A DNA stretch of 64,000 bases, from positions 67,593,035-67,657,034 of the forward strand of contig OZ018321.1 of NCBI GenBank assembly GCA_963969495.1, read 5' to 3'. The stretch comes from Ceratothoa steindachneri (taxonomy: Eukaryota; Arthropoda; Malacostraca; Isopoda; Cymothoidae). This document shows positions 55,441-64,000 of this stretch, piece after piece. A model generated the notes under the pieces. The model was given only the letters and a program-made list of their open reading frames with translations, did not search any database and was not told the origin of the DNA. The stretch's first letter is position 1. Each line of letters begins with the position of its first letter. The position numbers and the translations under genes were made by a program.

Positions 55441-55620
55441 AAGATTTCAACCAATGCCCCAAAATTTAAAATAATTCCCATGTTTCGCAAGACCTTCAAT
55501 GATATACGGTAGAAGGGAAGCGAATCCCCTACTGCCTGAAAGGGACGGTTCTGAGGCTCAAAATCACCACTGCGGGCTACAAGTCATATCGAGCAAACGG
55601 TCACGGATAGCAAGAGAGAT

Positions 55621-56025
55621 TTGAGGGAATTTTATAAGTTCCGTGACCTAAATCCCTCAAATAAACTCAAGATATTAAATGCGTGCATTCACTGGAGACG
55701 CCTGTACCCCCCGGTGCCGCTGAATGCGAGCGCCAAGACCCACATTGCGAAACTACAAATTATCCAGAATAAAGCGGTTCTTCTCATGACAAACACCCAA
55801 AGAAGAGATCAAAAACGACAGATTGAGCTCCACGACTCGGTTGGATTATCTCCGATCAACGTGGCACTCCACGAGAGAGCCAAGAGGATCTGGCAAGCCT
55901 TTGGCACCTGCTTGCCTCTTGAGCTCTCTCGTATACACATAGATATCGAGGTCGACCGACAAATAAGACCATTTAAAAGGAGTAAAATACAGTCTCACGG
56001 CGACGTGACTCCAAAATACACATGA
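55621..56025 (+). pseudogene. C-terminal region of the Jockey/CR1-group ORF2
   Basis: A 134-residue frame with NPSNKLKILNACIHWRRLYP, VPLNASAKTHIAKLQIIQNK, INVALHERAKRIWQAF and RPFKRSKIQSHGDVTPKY. Jockey-type ORF2 proteins have the same phrases (PPIPLN-x5-K-x-LQ-x-VQNKALR, then LHERA-x-KIW). This segment is intact. Sequence to about 56040 is probably the 3' end, but I see no simple tail. Confidence 0.7.
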
Positions 56026-56040
56026 CAAAATCGACAAAAC

Positions 56041-57589
56041 ACAAAAAAACGACTAGTGTAATGCGTAACTTTCTTTAGGAGAAATTCAAACTTTGCAAAA
56101 ATTCAAATGAAACTAAAAATAAACTTTTTCGAAAACCGACAGCGGGAATAAATCCCTGCTTAAAATAAAGGCTTGAATACCAAAAAGATCATTAAGATCT
56201 AAAAAATTAAGAATTAAATTAACAAGATTAATTTAATTGAATAAAAGATAAATTTCATAATTTATCAAATAAAAACAAACAAAATTCATCCAAAAACAAA
56301 AAGAAACAGAGCTACCCTTTCACCAGGGACTTATTTATTCTGTCTCCGACACATCCTCTATTCTTTAAACTCACCTTATTTCATCCCTTTCCTCTCTTAC
56401 TATTCTTTTCTCTAACTCTCCCGAAATCTCGCCACTTTGTAAGTTCAAGGTCCGAGATGCTTTCTTACTCTTTCGAACACAATCAACGAACATTGACTGC
56501 AGCCAGTCCTCCCCAGAAACCCCCCTTCTCACGCCCACCTTCTCTACACATATAAAATAATCAGACATTAAAGAGTCTGCCTTCTGCATCCTCCTCTTTG
56601 TACCCGTATTGTATCGATTGTTATTAATATCAAAGATTATAGTGGTACTTATTGTCGTAGTATTGTAGTTGTTGAGTTGCCTCCTATTTTCCTTGTCAGA
56701 GAGCCATATATTCAATGTCTTCAGCGCGCCCGTCTGGCACTAATAATAGGGAGGGACTTTTTAATTACCTTATTATTGAGAGTGCCAGAGTGTTTAATCC
56801 GTTTAAAGAAAAGAGCCAGTCAAACACGTAAGGATCTAGTGAAACACACGGAATTATCCGAAAATAAATATATATTTTAAATTTACCAATAAACTCACAA
56901 AATATTTACACTAAATTCAAAAGGATTAATATAGTTATCTAGCTTTGAACTAAGGCCTATTTCTTATGTGATTCCTTCTAAACGCAAAGAAGGTAGACTC
57001 CACGTAAATTAGTCAATTGCTAGTTAATTATTTAGGTAGACCTTTTTGTACAACATTTATCCATAATATACGTTCCCCAATTCTTAACTCACAATATGAC
57101 AGGCATTACTAAATATTATTTCTCCTGTTGTTAGTTTGGGGAGAGTATTAAAATTACTATTTAATCAAAACGAAGGTAACTAGTTATTCTGGCTTACATG
57201 GACTTGAAATGATCAGGCGTTAACGTAGCTCGCTATATTGGCTTTATCCCGCTTCGTTGAGTGACAGAGACCGATTGTAGTTTTTCAACGAGATGGGGGG
57301 GGGGTAGGGGACACGATGCAAAATTCTTCGGTTCTACGTTAAAAACCGGAGGGAGGAGCTGTATTCTCTGGCTAAGGAGTTATCTTCTGGGTAGCTCTTG
57401 AAGCCTTTTTGTATCCTAGTCTTCCTCAAGGGGTTGCCCAACTAGATTTTTGGGTATACGAGGTGATTTTGAATGGAATTGAAAAATTGGATCTTCCTCG
57501 GGTATTGATTCTTCTTCTCTCTTCCTTATTAAGATCGCAATTTGAAAGTCACTCGAGGGTGACCGGGTCTTCTTTTCTCTTACTTGCAA
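56041..57589. other. Gene-free stretch
   Basis: AT-rich. The minus-strand frame 56371-56715 and the plus-strand frame 57409-57699 are unrecognised. A G run lies at about 57295-57303. Confidence 0.4.
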
Positions 57590-58000
57590 AGTTCCTGTTT
57601 GGCACTAGGAATAGTGGTCCAGCCAGGCTTCTTAGTAAGCCTGTGAAGGATACTTCGGTATGGCACCGATACAAAAACGTGACATTTTCTAAGTTGTAGA
57701 AGAATAATTTCGAAACTGGGTGAAGGACCGATCTCCTCGATCTGGTCCTCTGTCGTCTCTCACCAAATAAATATTAAAATCTTCTTCTTTGGCTGCCGAA
57801 ATTCCTGTTTGGCACTAGAATTGCAATCCAGCCAGACTTCTTAATAAATCTGTAAGGAAAACTCGGTTTGGCACCGATACGAAAACGTGACTTTTTCTAA
57901 GTTGTAGAAGAATAATTTTGAAATTGGGTGAAGGACCGATCTCTTCGATCTGGTCCTTTATCGTCTCTCATCGAATGATAGTAATCACTTTTCTTTCCTT
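57590..58000 (+). repeat. 210-bp tandem duplication
   Basis: CCTGTTTGGCACTAG occurs at 57594 and 57804 and the units match closely for about 200 bases, including CGTGACNTTTTCTAAGTTGT. Each contains an imperfect hairpin, AGGACCGATC ... GATCTGGTCCT. Confidence 0.85.
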
Positions 58001-58553
58001 ACGGGCTCATTTATAGCCCGGCGCCCGACTCACCTCAGGGGAACGGGGCGAGGCCGCTGAGGAAAGAGTGAGGGGTGAGAGGAGGCTGTCACCGCGGAGC
58101 CCAGGTGGGCTTCTTATTCAGAGGCACCGACGACCGTGATAATCCTTCGTGTTCTTTTTGATCTCGCACCGATTTCTGGTGCGCTTTAATCGCAGGCTTC
58201 TGGGCCTCGTAGGTAATCGGATCTTTTGAGAGCTACGTAATGGCCTTTAGTGGTCACCTTGGCACAGCAGCTCGCTCCCGACTACCTATGGTAGCTCTGG
58301 CGATCAGCGTCTTGGTCATATAAGCGATGAGCGCGTAATGACACAGATTCAAATCCAACTACTTTATTTATTCTTATATAACGGTTAAAATAGTTTGCCC
58401 TATCTTTCCGTTCTCTACATCTCCAAACTTCCTTCTTAAGCTTTTATTGGTTCATGTGATATTCTCCTAAGTGTTTTTATGGGTTGTGTTACCAACTTTT
58501 ATTTCCTTGGGCCTTCAAATACATCTATAAAATCACGTGTCATGTGATTTTCA

Positions 58554-58556
<3 letters not shown>
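58001..58556. other. GC-richer block, unidentified
   Basis: Contains GGCGCCCGACTCACC and ends in TTCAAATCCAACTAC followed by TTTATTTATT. The composition shift against its AT-rich surroundings suggests part of a mobile element, possibly on the minus strand. Confidence 0.3.

Positions 58557-58598
<42 letters not shown>
58557..58598. repeat. (TA)n microsatellite
   Basis: A perfect TA run of about 21 units. Confidence 0.95.
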
Positions 58599-58599
<1 letters not shown>

Positions 58600-58601
<2 letters not shown>

Positions 58602-61039
58602 CAAAAGGTATTTTAATATTTTATCGTCGCAGTGTTTAATGAAATGATGATTGAAGAATTGGTACGCGGTTTCCCGATATAGAGGGTCTTTCTGTTTGAA
58701 TTACGAGTGACCATCTGAGTGTGGACGATTAACACGCACGAACCACCTCGTCAATGACAAGGCCAAAAAGTTCATTCCTTCGAAACTTAAAGGGATTTGA
58801 TTTAATGTAGAAATACCAACTGAAAGAAAGGAGAGTGAACTTTTCTTAGGATGACCCAATTTATTTTAATTTTTGTTTAACTAGGTGTGTATCTGTCACT
58901 CTTATCCGCATTCTATAGCTATTCTTCTTTCTTAATTAATTACACAATACTTTTCTTTTTCAAGTGTTATCGACCTTCAGCTGATACAATGAAATTCAGA
59001 TAAAGATCAGAAGGAAAATCATTTACAAGCTCGTTGTAAGCTGCAGAAAGACCCAGAGGCCGGTCATCCTCGGATATGAAAGGTCATACAGAGTCACTCT
59101 ACTCTTTACTCTCTGCGTCAGAGTAGTTTGCAGATGAGACAGCTTTCGCAATGATCCAGGGTCGAAGAATGATGTGTTTTGTGTGCAAAGAGAGGAATGA
59201 GGAAAAGAGAGCAAGTGGTGTTGTGAATAGCTATATGTCTGCTGACGTAGGCAACGAGATCTGTCTCCGTGTCTCAGGCAAAGTCTCACCACCTCTTTAG
59301 AAGCAGGCACTTTTTATTTGCTTCTTCTCACCGGGAATCAAACCGAATACCTGTGCGAAAAAAGCCAACGCCTAATTCAAGGGTCTAGAGGGAACCCACC
59401 TTCTTATTTACTTGCCTTTCTTTTTTCAAATCAAAATTATGAAATTAGATTCTCTTTTACATTTCTTTTTTTTCTTTTTCCTACTGCAAGAGAACTTTGT
59501 TTCTTTAAAACTAACTTCAACTTAATTTATCTCGAATAAAATTATTTTCTTTGCGCCTTAGAGATATTTCTCAAGGTGGAATTAGGGAATGAAAATACTA
59601 GAAACACGAAGCAATATGAATATTCCATCAAGGTTTTTAGATCATAAATATTAAATATTTACATTATTTGGACTTCCTTGAACAGCCAGAACAAGCCTTT
59701 GGTGCCTTTGCTTGGTAAGGAGAATATGTAGCTTTTGGGCAGTGTACAGATGTTCACGATGCGGTGATTCTTCGTTAGAAAGAGGCTGGCACCTGAGACG
59801 TTCCTGCTTGTAATGATCATCTTGAATGAAAGCTGTCCTTTCGGAGGCCAAAGAAGGCCGATCGAATTGAAGGTTCCAATTATGGCCCAAATGGCTTCAT
59901 TTCGACTTTGAAAAGTTGGAATCTCCTTAAAACCAAGTTTCTCTTTTATTCGCTCAAAAATTGGGAGAGGTGAGGGGAATAAGACCTGTTCATGGTCATG
60001 TGAACCTTTCTGTGCGATTCAAACATGTACACTTGTGTAAGTGTGTGTAGGCACTGTCGTTATTCTCGTTCATCTCCTAATTCGTTTTCAAAATTGCGTG
60101 AATGGGTAAAAAAACCCTTTTAATAATTTCGATTCCAATTTCATCTCTGTTGAGGGATTCATTTTTTTTAGTTTAATTTAAAATTTATCGCTCGTGAGCC
60201 TGGAATTTTTACGTTGTAACGTCTTTGCATACGGCAAGTTCAGTCTGAGGTGTAAGCGCAGTCATCTCCGGCCAGGACGTCATTACAAACATAGCCAATC
60301 TTAACACCGCCGTTTATTTCTCACTCCTCCTTTCGCACACAACACATCACTCTTCCTTTCGTAAACCTGCTGATAGTGTCTCTATATTCCAAAGATAATG
60401 AGGGGAAGAGTTCCCTGATCGCTTGTTGGCAGCAAATAACAATATACTGCTCTTCATGCACCCCCACCTCTCCATAAGGACCGAGTCCTAATGCTCTCAG
60501 GCTCGCCGTCGATTGTCTTTTAATGTTAAATTCAAATGGTCGGAAGAGTTCGTCCACGATCGAGAAGAGGTGAGTGACCAAATAAAAATGACGAAAGTTT
60601 GTTTGATATTTATTTAATTTACGCCCTCTTGACTACATACATAAGTGGAAGTATTCTACATTTCGATATACATAAAATCGGGGCTTACCGAAGACTACTA
60701 GCCTGTAGATAAAAGCTCAGCCCGCAACGGAACCTACTTATATCCCTGTATAATCTCTGTTTTCGGTACTCACATTGTATCTTTCCCCACTTTTTCATTT
60801 CTCCAAATTAAAAACGTTCTTTAAGAACTTCCTTTCATAATCTTTAGAGCGTTGATGGGTTTTCGACTGCGAGAGAATTGTTCGAAAAAGCATTCGGGCA
60901 TCTACCTAATACCATAATTTCTTTTTCATATTTAATTAACTGTTTATTTTAGGGTGATACAATTTTGATTCGTCGAGCTAAATGTATTATGAGATACAAT
61001 CACTTAATTTTAACAAATTTGATAGAAAAATAAAGTGAT
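58600..61039. other. No recognised gene
   Basis: Several short frames, the most protein-like being 60321-60581 on the minus strand (86 residues, starting MVTHLFSIVDELFRPFEFNI). I recognise no family and see no convincing splice signals to make it an exon. Confidence 0.35.
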
Positions 61040-61440
61040 AATAACAATTTTTACGAAATTTGCAATCGGAAATTATTCCTTCTCTCTAGAGTTTGATAAC
61101 TAATAATCAACAGTATAACTTCTGCGCTTAATGCCACTCCTTCAACAATTATTATACTTTTTACTTTATTTAAACAAACTTCGAACGAAATTGTGTCCCA
61201 CTCGTCTTCCCCAAACATTTCTATTCCATCCATGTTTTTGTCTCTCATCAACGCAGACCTTCAGTTCATGCCATAACTTTTCTAGCGGGCTGAGGTCTGG
61301 ACATTCTCAAACGCTTATTTTATTTTAGCTAGACATTCTTGAACGCTTGTTTAGCTTCGTCCAATCAGAAAGAAACGAATTTCGTTGTGTTTTGTGTCGT
61401 TGTCATGTTGAATGATCGATCATTCTTGACCAACCTTGCG
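61040..61440 (-). pseudogene. Tc1-type transposase, C-terminal part
   Basis: On the minus strand, in mixed frames, HDNDTKHNAKFVSF (near 61415) matches QDNDPKHTAKxV of Tc1 transposases, including the second catalytic Asp. LDEAKQAFKNV follows. ECPDLSPLEKLWHELKVCVD (about 61300-61245) matches SPDLNPIExLWxELK, with the third catalytic Glu present. The end reads MFGEDEWDTISFEVCLNKVK and VEGVALSAE, near the EEWxKIPxExCxKLVxSMPxR end of the family. Order and spacing agree over about 400 bases. Frameshifts make it non-functional. The N-terminal half and the terminal repeats were not recognised. Confidence 0.75.
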
Positions 61441-62225
61441 ACTATCACTCTTTAGGTATTCTTGAAGAATCCATCGGTAGAATTAAGACCACTTACCCCT
61501 TCATTAATATTTTTTTACTCCTCTTAGAAAATTCTTATAGCTTAATGACATGATAAAAACCATTGGCTTCAGCATTACTCAATTTTTCTTTACATGCCGC
61601 GTGAATATGATACACTTTTGTTTAGTTTTAGGGTTCTTGTGCATACATCTGAAGCATTATGACGGACCAGCACTTTAAGATAAATTGGTTAAAAATAATG
61701 ACACTCAAAATACTGATACACATCAATAATAATTTGTGTGTAAGCTTACTTCACTTTAATAGAGTAAATATATTTTTATTTGTGTTTTTAATGGTGAGAT
61801 AAAATTCGAAAAAGCTTTCTCTTCCCAAAATGAAGGTATAAAGAGTTTCATCAATCACCAAAAATATATTTCAGAAAATATAAAAGGATTTAATCCAACC
61901 TAGCGTTAGTCTTAGCACTTAACCTTTTACTCCACGCAGCAGGATGGATCAACAATCAGATTTCTTATTTTATTCCCTGTCACGTTCCTTTTGACCATGG
62001 GCACGGCGCTGCTGACGCACAACATGCAGAAATAAACCCCTACCCTATTACCATTCACCCTTTAATATCCAGCCCTATAGTGTAAGTGTACTGAGAGGAT
62101 CAGTGAGTATTCAGTCAGCTACTTCTGTTGACCCTGCATCAGTACTCAGTAGTACCTAGTTACCGGTCGACACCTTGTGTTTTTCATGAACAGCTGGGGA
62201 TGATATTATCAGGTGTGTGTTTTGT
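61441..62225. other. Gene-free stretch
   Basis: May include the eroded 5' part of the minus-strand Tc1-type element. Nothing specific is recognisable. Confidence 0.35.
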
Positions 62226-62226
62226 A

Positions 62227-62262
62227 TAGCCGTGGCCGAAAGTTTTCCAACCCCTCGGAATT
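62227..62262 (+). repeat. Possible Tc1-type terminal repeat
   Basis: TATAGCCGTGGCCGAAAGTT resembles Tc1-type ends (CAGTxxTGGCCAAAAGTTTT). It is in left-end orientation, and no matching right end is found in the window. Confidence 0.35.
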
Positions 62263-64000
62263 TTTAGGAAATTAGATAAATGAAGGGGTTTATAGCTTTT
62301 ATTTTCATATCAATATGAATAACAGAAATGAGGAGGAATACATACCATTAAGTTATATATGGCCCAAACAATCATCAAGAATTTTTAAAATTTGGCAAAA
62401 CATGTAACAGCGACTAATAATAGATAAACAGATGAAGCTCTATTAAAAATACAGCAACACCTAACTAATCCGCCCATTAGGCGAATGGAAAGCCTGAATA
62501 GGACAAATAATCTTCCAATTACTCGCACCTCAAAGATCAGAATCCCTGTCTTTTACAACCTGAAGATGTCAAAGGGTGTCGTTGCTTATGATTATTCAGA
62601 AACAATTCTTTTAACAGGGCGAGAGAGATAAAGAGAGAACTGGTGATGTCCTTAAACTTAGACAGAAGAAAGAAGGAGGGAATAGATACTCTTGAGAACC
62701 AGGGAGAGGGAGATAGAATCTGCTTCTCCAGGCCCTACCAAAGAATTCAAGTCAACCCAGTGATCCAGGAATTTCCGAATGACACTAAGGCTGAGAGTCT
62801 TTCCTCTCTTACAGGTACCAACTGTACCAGTTTACACAGAATAGGCTGCTGGGGGTAGATCTTAGAGGTTTTATTAGCAACTAGTAGCAGGTGGTAAGAA
62901 AAAGACGGGTAAATAGGAATATGAAATTGAGACACCCAGTGACAATTGCGAAGGTGCATATATGTTCCTCAATAAGTGAATTAACAGCCAAAATTCATCA
63001 ACAGTGGCAGAAAATTGAGCCTAACCACCCGTGCCAACTCAGTTTCAAATATGCAAAAAAATCATAAAAATGGTTTTAAAAGCAAAGGAAGGACACATCA
63101 TATATTAATTATTAATAGAATATACGCAAAACGCTTATTTCTATTATGACAGGTATGAAATAATATAAATAGGTTTTATTTATTTTATTCACTTTTTGGT
63201 TTTACCCCCCTTGGGGTACTTGTTTATATATAAAACAGGTTTTACAAATTTTGAGTTTCCAAAAAAACATGAAAGTTTAAAAAAATAAAACTAAATTTGG
63301 CCGTACACCAACGGTCAAAGAACAGACTGATAGGGTTTCCCGCTCTCTCGTTCCTTTTATAGTCCCAAAAGGACCTAGGAGGGAGAGGGCTAAATACAGT
63401 TCGATCCAACGACCGTCCGCGAAACTCAGTCAGCAGGACATTTGGTAGTTTTAATATATGAGACATTAATGTAGGAATTATGGAAAGTTTTGGAAAGGGT
63501 GATGAGAGAAGTTGGAGATAGTAATAGTAGGATCTCTTGAGGGAGTTTGCCTCGCCTAATGTTATAGAGGACCGCCATGTTATCTGAATAAATGTGAGGC
63601 GCGGAAGAGAGAATAAAGATACCGTGGAAGAAAGGTAATCTATAAATAAATATTTGAAAGTGGAAAGTTACAGACTGGCCAGAAAAGTTTGGAGAGACCA
63701 AATTTTATTCTGATGACCCTAAGAGAGGCGTCGCAATATATTATCAACCTGTTGGCCCGCGGAAACTGTCAAGAGGTCTTACGAGTATGGATAAATGTTT
63801 TAATAATATTACATAAGGATTTTGGAGTAAACACACTTGAATCCAAAAGAATGGAAGTCTAAAAAAGTTTATTAAAAAGTTGAGCAATCCAGCTAATCTG
63901 GACCAATATTTACGTTTAAGCTTTGGAGTATTAACATATTTAAGGGCATTGTGGATTTTTATTTTCATGGGCACAGCCAAATGACATCTTCACTGGTTAA
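62263..64000. other. No recognised gene
   Basis: Short frames on both strands, none matching a known family. The minus-strand frames at 63242-63980 lie near the window edge and cannot be judged. Confidence 0.35.

Larger units (their letters stand above)
52590..56040 (+). mobile_element. Jockey/CR1-group non-LTR retrotransposon
   Basis: Begins right beside the 5' edge of the minus-strand CR1 remnant. It holds an ORF1-like region (52590-53200), an endonuclease (53317-54000), a reverse transcriptase (54580-55440) and a C-terminal region (55621-56025). No RNase H is seen. The whole length is present but riddled with stops and frameshifts. I cannot settle the clade by eye; Jockey or a near relative is likely. 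Confidence 0.75.

Noticed and set aside
58015..58045. Retroviral-type primer-binding site from GGCGCCCGACTC
   Set aside because: The resemblance is short and there is no LTR with a defined end beside it.
1..64000. CRISPR arrays, bacterial operons or phage genes
   Set aside because: No regularly spaced identical repeats and no bacterial-style gene runs; all coding remnants are eukaryotic mobile elements.

Overview
This window looks like intergenic, transposon-packed DNA from an animal nuclear genome. It is AT-rich, it has no bacterial gene layout, and almost every recognisable coding stretch is a broken mobile element. One short exon, bounded by good splice signals, encodes an immunoglobulin-type domain closest to the arthropod sidestep family. 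A decayed member of a multi-copy uncharacterised gene family that I associate with arthropods lies near 25 kb. Together with the transposon mix, these make an invertebrate, probably an arthropod, the best guess. The species cannot be fixed from the sequence.

Layout: 0-0.85 kb, minus-strand Penelope-like remnants. 1.65-6.86 kb, a minus-strand Ty3/gypsy-type LTR element carrying a separate 1.1-kb insert in one LTR. 6.86-16.2 kb, two I/Nimb-type non-LTR retrotransposons arranged head to head. 19.0-20.5 kb, a Tc1-type transposon with matching ends. 23.1-23.5 kb, a Penelope GIY-YIG remnant. 24.1-25.6 kb, the decayed multi-copy gene, split by a solo LTR. 26.2-40.2 kb, a nested block: two arrays of a ~126-bp satellite enclose three blocks of a degenerate GGCTA/CTATACTA-rich repeat, and these in turn are interrupted by an I-type 5' fragment, a CR1-type LINE and an LTR element of about 7.7 kb. 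41.2-42.0 kb, a mariner-type transposase. 43.17-43.32 kb, the Ig exon. 45.6-48.8 kb, a TATA/initiator pair, a tRNA-derived SINE, an LTR-like block and a LINE-like tail. 49.6-50.5 kb, another mariner-type element. 51.5-56.0 kb, two non-LTR elements abutting in opposite orientation. 57.6-58.0 kb, a 210-bp tandem duplication. 61.0-61.4 kb, a Tc1-type transposase remnant.

The most interesting observation is the domain order in both LTR elements. Their reverse transcriptase, RNase H and integrase are of Ty3/gypsy type, but integrase lies between protease and reverse transcriptase, as in Ty1/copia. That order is the hallmark of the Gmr1 lineage, which I know mainly from deuterostomes. Two diverged families here (1.65-6.86 kb, minus; 31.6-39.4 kb, plus) share it, so it is not one chance rearrangement.

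No element appears active. Catalytic residues are lost in the Penelope, CR1, I-type, Jockey-like and LTR-element polymerases, and most reading frames are broken. Apart from the Ig exon I find no convincing host gene, so much of the window is probably intronic or intergenic.
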